DNA from: Vanilla planifolia | Lineage: Eukaryota; Streptophyta; Magnoliopsida; Asparagales; Orchidaceae | Reading direction: 5' to 3' | Assembly: GCA_023846275.1 (NCBI GenBank) | Contig: CM043875.1 | Coordinates: forward strand, 4,027,569 to 4,091,568 | DNA length: 64,000 bases | Shown: one piece after another, positions 1 through 11,800 of the stretch | Numbering within the stretch: position 1 is the first letter of the stretch | How the letters are laid out: every line of letters begins with the position of its first letter | Notes under the pieces: generated by a model | What the model was told of the DNA's origin: nothing | The model's input: the letters and a program-made list of their open reading frames with translations, nothing else | The model's database searches: none | Position numbers and translations under genes: made by a program

Positions 1-2
1 GG

Positions 3-1019
3 CCTATTTCCGAGAGGCCAGTGCAACAGACAGGTACTCGGACTGGGGGTATTATTTGCTACCACTGTCAACAGCCAGGACACATAAGGACCGACTGCCC
101 GGAAAGGAAGAAACAGAGGATCACAGGACCGGTTGGTTCATCTGGGGGACAGCCCAGAGTATTTGCTTTAACTCAGCAGCAGGCTTCAGAGTCACCAGAG
201 GTGGTCACAGGTATGCTTTATTTTGGCAACGTGCAGTGCATGACTTTGTTTGATACTGGTGCATCTCATTTTTTTGTTGCTGAGAGGATCTGGAATCAGA
301 TATCAGGATCCAAGGGTTACTTGAAGGAACCCTTATTGGTTAGGCTTCCTGATGGGAAGGAGATTCCCACTGTTCAGAAGATTGACGGATCTATTCTGAT
401 CAGTGGACACGAGCTCGTGATAGAGTTGATATGTGTGCCACTAGCAGAGTTCGACATCATTTTGGGAATGGATTGGTTGTGCTACCATGCAGTGGTGCTG
501 GATTGTTGGGAGAAGAAGGTCAGGATCAGAGTGCCTGGTTCGGAGGATGTGATATACTTTGGTCTAAATAGACAGATTTCCCTGATCTCAGTTCTTCAGG
601 CAGAGAGACTAGTGAGGAAGGGTTGTACTGGTTGGTTGGCTTATGTGACAGATAGTCAAGCCACTACTACCCTTATGTCAAATATCTTAATGGTGAGAGA
701 CTTCCCTGTGGTTTCTCCAGAGGAATTGCCTGGACTTCCACCAGCTAGGGAAGTGGAGTTTTCGATTAATAAGGATGGCAGGGTTGTGGCGTATGCTTCG
801 AGACAATTGAAGGATTATGAGAAGGATTATCCCACTCATGACTTGGAGTTAGCTGCTATCATATTTGCCTTAAAAATATGGAGGCATTATATATATGGAG
901 TGTCCGTAGACTGCTTCTCTGATCACAAGAGTCTCAAGTATCTATTCACTCAGAAGGAACTGAATTTGAGACAAAGGAGATGGTTGAAATTGATAATAAT
1001 GAGAAATAGAAATAGATGA
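3..1019 (+). pseudogene. gypsy gag-pol remnant: zinc knuckle, protease and RNase H joined by a deletion
   Basis: The frame is open from the window edge to the stop at 1017-1019. It shows a CCHC knuckle (CYHCQQPGHIRTDC), then the protease active site (LFDTGASHFFV) and the second protease block (IILGMDWL). The start of the reverse transcriptase module follows (FPVVSPEELPGLPPAREVEF). The frame then jumps at about 765-770 straight into the RNase H block (GRVVAYASRQL). The whole reverse-transcriptase core between these blocks, normally about 300 residues, is absent, yet the junction stays in frame. RNase H runs to QRRWLKLI and then enters foreign purine-rich sequence. The element cannot be autonomous. 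Confidence 0.88.
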
Positions 1020-1198
1020 ATATAGAGGAAGATAGATGAATATGAAGAGAGAGATTATGAAGAAGAAATATGAGGAATATGAGAGAAAATTAAGAGATTA
1101 TGATTATGAAGGTATGATGAAGAGATTGAAGAATGAGAATTAAAAGAGAAAGAATAAATTTATTTTATGAAAATGATTGAAAAGATTAAAATATGATT
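1000..1198 (+). other. purine-rich filler replacing the integrase region
   Basis: About 200 bases made almost entirely of A, G and T, with repeated GAAGA, AGATGAATAT and TATGAAGAG words. They lie between the end of the RNase H block and the last residues of the polyprotein. The expected integrase core (HHCC finger, DDE motif) and most of the chromodomain are missing here. It reads as low-complexity filler at a deletion junction. What produced it cannot be seen. Confidence 0.6.
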
Positions 1199-1199
1199 G

Positions 1200-1337
1200 C
1201 TGAGGAACAGGTCATTCCCTATGGTCAAGGTTCTGTGAAATAGACATGACGAAAGGGAGGCAACCTGGGAGCTAGAGCAGGATGTTGTGGAGAAGTGGCC
1301 GGAACTTCTTGCTGAATTTCGAGGGCGAAATTCCTGA
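1200..1337 (+). pseudogene. C-terminal tail of the gypsy polyprotein
   Basis: One frame reads LRNRSFPMVKVL, a stop (TGA at 1236-1238), then NRHDEREATWELEQDVVEKW and on to the terminal TGA at 1335-1337. The block MVKVLW-N(R/H)-EATWE is the usual C-terminus of chromovirus integrases. The TGA sits where tryptophan is expected, so it is best read as TGG changed to TGA. Directly downstream lie the polypurine tract and the LTR. Confidence 0.7.
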
Positions 1338-1338
1338 T

Positions 1339-1350
1339 AAGGTGGGGAGA
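1339..1350 (+). other. polypurine tract
   Basis: AAGGTGGGGAGA lies immediately before the LTR start (TGTTATACCC at 1352). This is the expected position and composition of the plus-strand primer of an LTR retrotransposon. Confidence 0.75.
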
Positions 1351-1351
1351 T

Positions 1352-4300
1352 TGTTATACCCAGTAAAAAATTTTTATGTTAATCTTTAATAAATTAATTT
1401 TTGGCTTGGATGATTTCAGATCGACAGTAGGATGAGCCAGGAGCTCAATTGGAGGCTATTAGAATTTCTGAAATTTTCTGGGGATTTTTCGGAGCACCGA
1501 GGAATTTTTAAGTAATTTTCCCTGTTTAATTGGATTTTTGGAAATTCGAAAATCTATTAATTAGATTTTTTTTAAAACCGGAAAAATTGGTTTTTACCGC
1601 GCGTGAACCGGACCGGAGCGGTTCAGCGAAGGCGGGGGCGGTTCGCCGAGGTGCGTTTGCGCGTGCGTTCGGATAAGCCGCGGATAAGCGGATCGGACGG
1701 ACGAGATCAGCGGTGGAAATTAACCGGCTGATCGGGTGTTAAGCGGCGTTTTAGAAGGTCAACCGGCGCTTAATGGGTTCTTAACGGGTTATTACCGGTT
1801 TAAGCGGGGTATTTAACCCGAACCGTTTCGGCCCTTAGGGTTTCGAACGGCGGCCGGAGACGAGGTGTTCGCGGCGGACGGCGATATTTTCCGGCAGCCT
1901 TTCAAGGGGCTTTTTGTACCTGGAGGTTCGCGTGATCGAGGAGAATCGATTGGTACCGGTTTCGTTCGGCGAGGAGCAGCGGTTGGTCGCGTGCGAGCTT
2001 CACCGTCGCCACCGTCGCCGGAGAAGAAAGGTAGGAAATTCAGTTTAAATTTCGTTAATTAGCGAATTAAAAATATGAATTACTTTGCAATTAACTACCA
2101 GAACATGTGAATTGTGTTTTTTTGAAAGTGATTAATGCAAATTATTGATTTAGCATTTTAGGGTTTTCGGAAAAAATTATACCCGTCAAATTGGAAATTT
2201 TACCGAGCAATTGATGATTCTATTATGGACTTTAATCATGTTAAGATTGTATCAAATGCTGAAAATTGTTTAATTTCATAGATTGTTTGTTTAATTTCAT
2301 AAATTGTTAAATGAGGATCGGATGAAAACTTCGGCGGGAAATTTGATTGAATCTTAGAAATTAGTGGCATTATTGACAAATTAGGATAGTATGAACATCG
2401 GATTTTGCTTCTCCTTGATCTCGGTCGCTGGAAATCGACGGGGAAAACGGAATTTCCCGGAGGAATCGTCGGCTAGGGTTTCGCAGGCGCCGGGCGGAGG
2501 AAGGAGATGGATTAGATTAATTTCAGCTTAGTTAATTAAATAATTGTAATTAATTAATAATTAATAATATTTAAATACTAAACGTCGGCTGGAAAATTTG
2601 ATTTAAAGGTTCGGCCGGTGGGTTCGCGGTTCAGCGCGGGTTTTCCGAACCGGCAGCGAAACCCGGTTCAGCGGAACGCGGGCGCGGACGAACGGCGGAG
2701 GAAAAACTTAATTCGGAAATTAATCCGAATTTTCGGAAAATATGTGGAAAAATTTTTAATCCGAATTTTCGGAAAATATGTGGAATTTAAATTTTCGGAA
2801 ATTTATTTCAAATTTTCGAAAAAAAAGATATATCTGGAATTTAAATTTTAAATTCGGAAATTTATTCCGAATTTCGGAAAATTAAGAAAGGGCAGAATTT
2901 GATTTTTTGGAATTTTTAAATTAATTCAGAAATTAATCCGAATTTTTGGAAAAACAGGATATATGTGGAATTTATTAATCCGAATTTTCGGAAAAAGGAT
3001 ATATGTGGAATTTAAATTTTATTTGGAAATTTATTTCGAATTTCGGAAATTGGATAAAGGGCGGAAATTGAAATTGGGATTTAAAAATTTCCTGAAGTGG
3101 GGAAAAATGTTATCAGTGATGACAGTACAGCTGGATACAGTCAGACAGAAGTATGGTACATGGATGCTACCAGAACAGTCAGTAATTGACAGTTGTGTTG
3201 CTTTGATGGCAACGGCATGGATTGAGTCAGTTACTCAGTGTTGGCATATTTTATGGATTGGCATACTGGACCGGACTACTATAGACCCTATATGATGTTT
3301 TAGGGTAGTTGTGGTGGGTAACTGTGCGGTTCAGACTTAGCTTCCACAGTATACATGTGACTGGTATGCGCCTTGTGTACCTGGATACATGTTGCCGGAT
3401 CTTGGAGTTAGAGATTGGCAATGACTGTAGGGGCGTGAGCTTCTATGGAAGTTGTTGGTAGAGGACTCTTTGGGACGGTGGCTGAGTCGATCTCTCCTGG
3501 TCCATGTGTGTAGGCCTGCGCGCCTGAGGGTGGCAGGGGTGTCTCGCAGTGGCTAGCCAAGTGTGTAGGCCTGCGCGCCTTAGGGTGGCAGGGGTGTCTC
3601 ACGTTGGCTAGAGATTTTGTGACTGGATTTGTCTATAGTCTCCAGGAGATTGATTGACGAGAGACGCTGCGGTGTCGGGTGCTTAGGCGCCATGCGTGTT
3701 TCGAGATGGGCGTTCCCACTGGCATGCTACCTGGAAGCCCAGAGGAGAGCTACTCTGGTGTGACTAGGGGTGACTGTGGTTGGTCGGAGTCTGGGACTGA
3801 GAGTGCCTATCCACCGTACATTATTATGCTGTATTCCTGTATTTTTGCTATTATCCTTCTCTTGCATGTGAGTTTTACTAGCTGACTTTCCTACTGGGCG
3901 TAGCTCATTCCTGTATTATATATTTTCAGTGGCTCGGCAGACTTGACGCTACCGGATTAGGTGGGATCGTGGTCAGCAGGCTTGTGAAGGATTTCTGATT
4001 GGTGATTGTCTGAGATATTCTAGTTAGTTGATTGTTGCTGTTGGATGTTTCAGTGAGACTGTTATTCTCATATGTTACATATAATTTGAGGGTAATTCGG
4101 AATTATGTATCTGGATGAACAATACTACACTTGTGGACTTGTATCTTATTCTTGTAATGTAGTTCCATTTACTGTCTTATCTTATTGTCTTGGAGTATGG
4201 TGAGTGGAGTGCTACATTTATCTGAGGATGTTATATATCTTTTTGTTTGATGGTGAGGTCATTACATGACTATGGAACTTAACCATGGGGGTTCAGACTT

Positions 4301-4587
4301 CTAATAGACCGGTTCTCCTACCCGTAGGGGTTAGGAGTATTGGGTCTAGTAGGAGTAACATTGCGCGAGTCCATCTGTTAATTCAGGAGTCATGAACCTG
4401 ATTTGACGGTGTACCCGGGAGATGGGATCCACATTGTTAAGGAAAGTAGGTGTGTAATGATGTGTTATATCCTATGTTTTTCGTAGGCTACTCAGGTTGG
4501 TATGGGACGATCTGAGCTGTCTATATGTAAAAAAAAAAAAAAAAAATGTATGCCAAAAATCAGCCTAGGAAAAAATGGGGTGTAACA
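1352..4587 (+). repeat. complete 3.2-kb gypsy LTR
   Basis: It starts TGTTATACCC and ends GGGTGTAACA, so the ends form a short inverted repeat (TGTTA...TAACA). At 3236 bp it is long. The first 0.7 kb contains a GC-rich block (about 1595-2000), then AT-rich DNA, a short GC-rich block (2605-2700), a run of degenerate TTCGGAAAT/TAATCCGAATTTT units (about 2705-3060), and a more unique 3' half. Inside the 3' half is a 55-bp tandem duplication starting at 3507 and 3562, and a poly(A) run at about 4529-4546. A second copy in the opposite orientation starts at 61595, which confirms the 3' boundary. Short open frames inside it, such as 3679-3885, recur in the second copy but resemble no known protein. 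Confidence 0.9.
3507..3612 (+). repeat. 55-bp tandem duplication inside the LTR
   Basis: Two copies of a unit starting TGTGTAGGCCTGCGCGCCT and continuing AGGGTGGCAGGGGTGTCTC, at 3507 and 3562. The same pair is present in the right LTR near 62575-62675, so it predates both insertions. Confidence 0.85.
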
Positions 4588-7500
4588 CTTACTAAATTAA
4601 CTTAACCTGAACAGACTGTACATTTAGTCTAAAATGTATTATGTTCTAATGATAGAAACTTACTCACTTAAATAAAATATTTTTCAATCCAAATCAATTA
4701 TAAATCTTCTAAACCATTTTTATAGTATTCTTAGCTCATGAATTAAACTAATCTCTCCAACTTTTGTATAAAATTAAATTTAATTCAATAAAAATAACTC
4801 CTAAGATCTTACATTCTTTTTATCATTCCTCTACTTCTCTTTGTTTTCCTTGCTAGATTACATTTCTCTAGATTCCAATAGCTCATCTTCCTCTTCCTTT
4901 GATTTCTTTCTCTTTCTCTTAGTTGTAACAATAGCTTCCAAACCTTTCTACGATCACTCATCTCATTTCCTTACTCTTCTTTTCTTAGCAAAGCTTTTCT
5001 CTCTCTCTCTAACTAACCTCTTTTGCTCTCCCTCTTATTTCTTCTTAATTCCTCACTCAACCTAACTAAATTTTGCATTTAATTTCATCCTTAATAAAGT
5101 AATGCAAATGAAAAATGCTAAATTATGATTTTTCCCATAACAATTTGAGAAAATTACCTTTATATCCCATTTTTAAAGATTCAAATTAATTATCTAAACC
5201 TTAAAAAATTATGAATTCAATAATATTGAATCCCTCATGAAGAAGTTTTTTTAATAGTTTTTTCAAATAAAATTTTTTACTTTAACTGAAATATGACATG
5301 TTTTCAACACCATAATAATTTAATAATATTTTAATCAATAAAAATTGTAATTAAAAAAATTCACTTTATTATATTAAACATATATAATTATAATTATACT
5401 AACTTAATCTCATGATCTATAACATATTTCACATAATAAAAGTTTGAACTATTACATTTTGAATATATAGTTCTCTTATGTAACATACATAAATAGTTTT
5501 AAATTTCAGTGGCCCTAGAGTGAGGATGCCATAGTTGTAATATACTATTAAGTGTCTTATATAACATGGGAAAAACCCTTCATAGGTCTCCTTGACCAAA
5601 ATTAGTATATAATAAGATGTTTCTTCATGATATTTATTAAGCTTATGCAACACTCTTTGTCCAATTTCCCAAATGGTTTAACCATAAATGAAAATAAGAA
5701 AAAATATTTCTTGGTAATCCCATTTTTTTTCTAAAATATTTTTGTTTACTATTATAATTTTTTGTAAGTGTTTTTCTTTTTTCATGTCATAGTCCAAACC
5801 AAATTTAGATACAATCTTATGAAATGTTGAAGGCGTACTGATGCTCAACCAAATATTTAAAGTTACATAAAAGACAACTTAGATCATCCACCAATACACC
5901 ATAATTATATATGATGTATTTTCTTATCCAAAAGATAACTTTTTCATAAGAATGGGCACTACTTTCATTACAAGAAACACCAAAAGTATATGCACTAAGA
6001 GTTATATAGATTACCTATTTTTAACTTATGATGTAATGGTCAAACTTTATAGACTTGCTTGTGTGCCTCATCATGAATTTTTTTGAAAATCCAATTCTTT
6101 CTCTTTTATATCGCTTTCTTTTTGCAAAATATAAATCTACAACTTCCTTATGTATTCCCTTTCTCTGTTTGCTCTCTTTTACTTAGTTTCATTTTCTCTT
6201 GAAATCCCTCTCGTGATAGCTCAAGAAAATTTTCTCCAATTTGTTCTCACAACTACAATACTCTCCTTCTTCCTCTCTTGACTCAATTAAAGAAAATTTT
6301 CTCAACTAGTTACTTGAATTCCTATTTATAGCATTCCTAAATAGTCTCCTCACATGACTACCAATTATTTTCCTTTCAATGACTAGCACCACGTGTTCCC
6401 TTCATCAGTCAAGCCTTTTCTTTTCCCTAACATTTGGGCTGTTAGCAGTTAAGCCTTAGTCGTTGTTTCACTCCTTTTTGAATTTTTTCATAGTTTAAAG
6501 ATTAATGAAAATAGGAAAACTTAAAATCTAATTAAGTTTATTTCAAATCTTACAAAATTTTGAATTTTTTTATCCAAATAACTTTCAAAAATTTTCTAAT
6601 TTCCATTAAAAATTTTAATTGTTCCATAGCTTTACATGTCACATAATTTTAGTAATTTTTCAAAATATTTGATTTTTTTATATTGTTTTTTCAAATATTA
6701 TATATATTAAAATAATAATATTATTTAATAAGATTGATCTTTTATTTAATGATAGAGACATATCAAACTTTCATAAAATTGATATTGTTCTATTTTTAGT
6801 AAAATATAGTTTAATATTTAAAGTTTTTCTCCATCTTTTTAAAACTCTTAACTCCCCTTTTTGTTAATCTCATAATTATTTCTAATTTAATAAATTATCA
6901 ATAATTGATAATATTTATTAAAATTACAAATTAATTAATTTACTTATCATTAAGGATGTTTATAATTTTTTTCCTTTATAAATTTTAATTGCCCCCAATT
7001 ATTATAATTTTTTATCCCTCTTTTTTAACTTTAATTGCCTCCTAAAAATAATTAATTAAATTAATTCTCATGTCTTAGAAATGTTACATCTAGTTAAGTT
7101 TCACTAAGACATGGCATTGTTTCCTAATAATTTAGCTTTGTGTTACAACTAAATTGTCTAGGATACTATTTTTGCTTTTTGAGTCATAAACCAATTTACT
7201 TGGATGCTTAACTTTTTGAGATTCATATTATTTTTTCAAGGTTCATTTAAATTCTTCTAATGCCTTTATTTGTTAGTTCATGATTGAGTTTTTTTATGAC
7301 TCCATTTAGGTTTTCTAACCTACTTACAAATCTTTTGATATTCCTTAACCAACTAACAACTAAATTCTTAATTTAGAGTAGTAATTTCAAATAATGTCCA
7401 TTGAGAATTCCTAATTCACTTTTTTAACCACATTTAGGAAGTTATTTAAATTCTCCAAAATCATTGATCAACATAATTTTTGCAACTATTCATAGCTTTT

Positions 7501-8728
7501 GATCACTAATTTATTTGCAAGTAAATATTAAATCCTTAGATTATGAAATGACTTAGAAAATAGAGTTAATTCATTTTACAATTTGCCCATAATACGACCA
7601 ATAGGTTGATTATAATTTAATAATAGCCTAATTACATTATTAGAACTTAAATCATCAGATTGATAATCATGGACATGTTAAGTCAACTTTAGGGCATTCT
7701 CAAGAACTTTCACAAGTTGGAAAAAATAACATTGTTTACATCAACAATCGTATCCTCTTTATAGCTATGAAAATACATCGATTTCTGTTCTTTATAAGGT
7801 ACAACTTCTTGTTTATGTTTAAAGTAAACTTCTTCTTCACTATTATGGTAGAATTGCTTATAATAAGTCACTCAAACAAATATATTAGTCCTTTGGGAAG
7901 ATTTCAAAGCAAATGCTTTATTACTTTTTAAGAGAAGTTGAGGCTTCATTTCTTTTAGAAGACTCATGTTTAGTCGTTGGGAAGATTTGGATGCAAATGC
8001 TTCGTTTCTTTTTCAGAGAAATTGAGACTTCATTACTAATCAATTGATAATTATGGATAATGGTTGAGTGAAAAGTCTTTAATTCAATCCTCAACAAGAA
8101 TCCCAAAGTGTTAACGAGAACAATAATTTACTCTTATAACAATTTGATTGATTAGGATGAGTTATTTAGAATGTTAGGTTAAGATTATTTAAAGAAATAA
8201 AAAAGAATAAGATTTCTCGAGAGTTGTTAATATCTTAAATAATCTTTTATTATCTATCTTTCATGTCCATTATCTTCCTGCTAAGAATCTCCTTTCGTAA
8301 TAATTATTAAGTTCTTTAATATTTCAACTTAATAATGGATTAACTTTCAAAAGGGTAGAGTAGATAATTATTTTTTGTTTATTGATGTCTCTTAATAATT
8401 ATAACTCATTTAATAATTATTGGGTTGAAGAAGTCATTTTATATGCTTATAATTAATCCATATCAACTATTTATTGATCATTAATTATTTTTTTATCAAC
8501 AAATTCATTAATTGTTAATATTGATAAGAAAGGTGTTTTGGATATTAAAATGGTGTTGTGTACGTTGTGCATATGAATGTTATATGCACACTAAAATAAA
8601 AATCGTCATTAATGATTAAACAACAAAGCATTTTTTTCCTTGAAATCATCCAAGAGATTTTCGAACTTTATAAGATATTAAATTTTCCAAAAAAAAAAAA
8701 AAAAAAAAAAAATCAAATGTATATCTAA
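4588..8728. other. AT-rich intergenic region
   Basis: About 4.1 kb of AT-rich DNA between the left retrotransposon and the CAT9-type gene. I see no coding region with family resemblance. It holds an 84-bp imperfect tandem duplication (first copy about 7886-7969, second about 7970-8053) and a run of about 24 A at 8689-8712 just before the gene. The CAT9 promoter must lie in its right part, but no core element stands out clearly. Confidence 0.6.
7886..8053. repeat. 84-bp imperfect tandem duplication
   Basis: Two adjacent copies share TTGGGAAGATTT, then GCAAATGCTT, then GAGAA(G/A)TTGAG(G/A)CTTCATT. The shared TTGGGAAG words start at 7893 and 7977. The copies differ at many positions, so the duplication is not recent. 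Confidence 0.7.
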
Positions 8729-8782
8729 ATGGTTTGGTTACAAGGAAGAACCTACTTTCTGAGGTCAACAAGCGAGGTGTAA
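8729..8782 (+). other. possible upstream ORF of the CAT9-type gene
   Basis: An ATG at 8729 opens a 17-codon frame ending in TAA at 8780-8782, only 19 bases before the CAT9 start codon. If transcription starts upstream of 8729, ribosomes would meet this small frame first. The transcription start is not visible, so it may equally be untranscribed. Confidence 0.3.
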
Positions 8783-8801
8783 TTGTCCGATCGCAGCTGG
8801 C

Positions 8802-11800
8802 ATGGGAGGCACCGCCGCCGGCGCATCATCCTCCGTCGGCCGCTTATCGAGTTTCTACACAGCAGCTCTACGGAGGAAGAACCTGCTGGTCGCCGACCAA
8901 TTACAATCGCAGCATGGCGATGGTCTAGTCCGCCGTCTTAGTCTATTCGAGCTGATACTTCTAGGGATTGGGGCATCCATTGGAGCTGGCATTTTTGTGG
9001 TTACTGGAACGGTTGGGCGGGACGCTGGTCCCGGTGAGGTTTCTTACCCAAATTATACCGCTATCTTCGCTCTCTTACTCTGTTATCTTCCCGCCTCTGC
9101 ATATGATGTCCTTCATCGATTTGTTTCCTTACTAGCAAGATTGATTAGCTGTATTTGGCTAAGCAAATTTGGCAGGTAAATTATTGACCTAAATGAGTCT
9201 TATGTTTTCTTATTGTTCTATTTTCTTAGGTGATGTTGAAGGTTTTTTGGATTGGACAAAAATGTACACGTAGCAAGGAACGTACACCTAGGAAGAAATA
9301 AAGGGATATAATAGTACATAAGACACAAAAATATAGAACAAGGAATCATAGAAGGGCAGAGCTTCTCTCTCTAAAAAAAAAGTTTGACAAGTATAAAAAA
9401 TTAGGAATAGCTAAAATCTAATAAGTTCCCAAAATATCGCTTACTTATACCCTTAAAGAGGTATTTGTGACAAGTTTATATGAACAAATGCTTGTGACTA
9501 TTATAATAAAGAAAGTTTTTGGAATTTTTTAGCAAGTTTTCAAAAGTCTAATTAGGGAAGCAACCTTAGGAAGCCCCTTGAAAGATGTTATAAGAAATTA
9601 TTGCATTGCTTGAACGAGACTTAGAAGAGGCAACTTACGAAATGACCAGAGTTTTATTAGAGAATGCTCATAGGTCATTCAAAATAACTCAAACTTCAAA
9701 CAAAGAACACCTAAAGATGGGTAGAGATTGACTGAAGGTAAGTTGGAGAGTACCTAGAGGTAGGTTAGAGAACACTCGAAGGTATGTCAGAAAATGTTTG
9801 GATATTAGTTGGAAAACGTCCTGCTGCCTTAAGAGATTATGCTTTGGTATCAAGGTCAATAGAATCTGTGATTGACATGTGTTAGATTTTAACAATGAAT
9901 GAGATGGATCAGGATCAAGATAGTCAATCTCACACCAACTTACCCTTAAAAGCATCATTGCTAAGGTCAGATCCAAGCCTTAAAGTACTTCCTAATTGGC
10001 TATCATGCCTTCAACCTTGCTATAGATGAAGAAAGTGAATGGTTGAGAAGAAACTCCTTTTGGGCTCATTGTCCCAATTGTAGTCATGACTCCAACTCTT
10101 ATTCCTTTTGCAGAATAGTTCATTCACCAATTTTCGAGGTATCAACAATCATCTAGTAATACAAGTTAAGTCTTTGAGTCTTTTGCCCTTATTTGAAGTT
10201 TTGTCCTTTATTGTTCTTGGGCATCTAGTTGAGGTTATGGGCAGATGACCACAGCTGCGGCTTCCCTTACCATTACCTAGTTGGAAAATGAGGCATCTAT
10301 TGATACTATTGATCATTTGATAGAGAGCATGACAAAGGAGGTGGAAAATTTTGCTTAGGAGTGGAAAAAATTTGTTGGACTCCCATAAGAAAGTTAGCTT
10401 TCAAAGGTTACATCTTTGAATATCAAAATGGAGGAAGACTTGAGGTGGGGCAGGTTGATTCTTCTATCACATTGAGATAGGGTTTGAAACATGCCCAACA
10501 AGAGCAACAATAGGAGTAAAAGCAATAGTTACAATGTAAACTAGCTAGGTTACCTATTGTTCTTAAGGAACCATGACCTTAGGAGATAGTTGTCAAGGAA
10601 GGAAATCAACCTTCTAAAGAAAGATTGTAAGAAGAGGGCATTGGTGCCTTCTTGAAGGAGATTTGGGTGGGTAGAGAAGTAGAAGTCCTCGTCTTTGACA
10701 ATATAGTGGATGGAAAAGGCATGGTGTCAGTTGAATACTGACATTTGAGGCTGGTTGTTTATCCTTGAGATAGGTATTAAGGGTTTCCATTTAGACTTGA
10801 GGTAGCGAAGAAGAGGGCCAATGGACTGGAGTTGTAGAGATCATGCCAATTTGGTAGAAATTGTTGGATTCAGAGAATTGGTTCTCTCAATTGGAGGCTT
10901 GACATGAGTTTGAGAAGCTATTGTTTAGGGATTGATGTCTAAGGTTTGCTAGTAAGGAGACATCTGATGAATTGAAATGGAGCAATTGCTGATGTTGTAG
11001 TCAAGATATGTTGCTTGATGATTTTTGGTATTCTTTGGCTTTCCCTATGGGTGCCAAAGAAATATTGGTGGCCTTGATTAACTTCAACTTGGTCACCTCT
11101 GTTGCCATGTTAATGTAGTTGATAATTTGATTGTTTGGGTAGTCTAGTGCTAGACCTGTCAATCTTGAGTTAAACTGTTGGAAGAGGCAGAGAATATCGT
11201 CTGATCTTAATAGTTCTTGAGAGTGGTCTTGTTGTAGTCTTTTTTTTCAAATGCATTTATAATAGGGTATTGTACTAAAAAAAAGATATGTTACTTTTTG
11301 TTTCCTTGTTCAAGTAGTTTATCTTTTCATAAATTCTTGCAAAAGTTGGCGAACATTCTTTTCCTTCAAGTTTCATGAAATTTTTCTTTGTTTTTGTTCA
11401 AGTGATGGTGTCTTAAATGATGTTTCTTTGAACAATGCAAAAGATTGCATAATCAAAATTCAAGAACCTTTCAAGATGTCAAAGTAACATCGTCCAAAAA
11501 CTTGGAAATTGAAAGAAATTTTTAACTGTTGACAAATAGAAAATTCGAGGCTCTATGAAATCAAGTATTTGACCTAGATAGCTCGGATCACACAAGGACA
11601 CTTAAAACATATTCACTATCGAAAGAGTATGGCACCCAAGGAATTGGTTCATATTCCATACTGCTTTAATAAATGCCATAAGGTCCATATTTTTTTCACT
11701 CTTGCTACCATTTCTGTTGCTCTTTTGTGGTTTATCTCTTTTGCTTGTCAAGTTTCTTTCCTTGTTTTCCAATGGCTTTATCAATCGATGGTGTATATGA

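Larger units (their letters stand above)
1..4587 (+). mobile_element. Ty3/gypsy LTR retrotransposon (Tekay/Del-like), 3' portion
   Basis: This is the 3' end of a plus-strand gypsy element cut by the left window edge. It contains, in order, a gag-type CCHC knuckle, an aspartic protease, an RNase H fragment, a purine-rich filler, the C-terminal tail of the polyprotein, a polypurine tract and a complete 3' LTR ending in GGGGTGTAACA at 4587. The RNase H wording (YASRQLKDYEKDYPTHDLEL, then DHKSLKYLFTQKELNLRQRR) and the tail motif EATWELEQ are typical of chromoviruses of the Tekay/Del clade. That clade is also known for LTRs of about 3 kb; the clade name is inference. The flank after the LTR starts CTTAC, the candidate target-site duplication; its partner lies outside the window. 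Confidence 0.9.

Noticed and set aside
2618..3295. Two frames (77 and 110 codons) inside the left LTR
   Set aside because: The first is built from degenerate TTCGGAAAT repeats. The second is only partly kept in the right LTR and has no domain. Both are treated as LTR sequence, not genes.
6390..6395. CACGTG G-box upstream of CAT9
   Set aside because: It is a six-base match 2.4 kb from the start codon in AT-rich DNA, with no supporting promoter structure.
9842..9858. TTTGGTATCAAGGTC, similar to a plant retrotransposon primer-binding site (TGGTATCAGAGC)
   Set aside because: The match is partial, no LTR end stands before it, and no gag follows that I can recognise, so it does not support a separate plus-strand element in intron 1.
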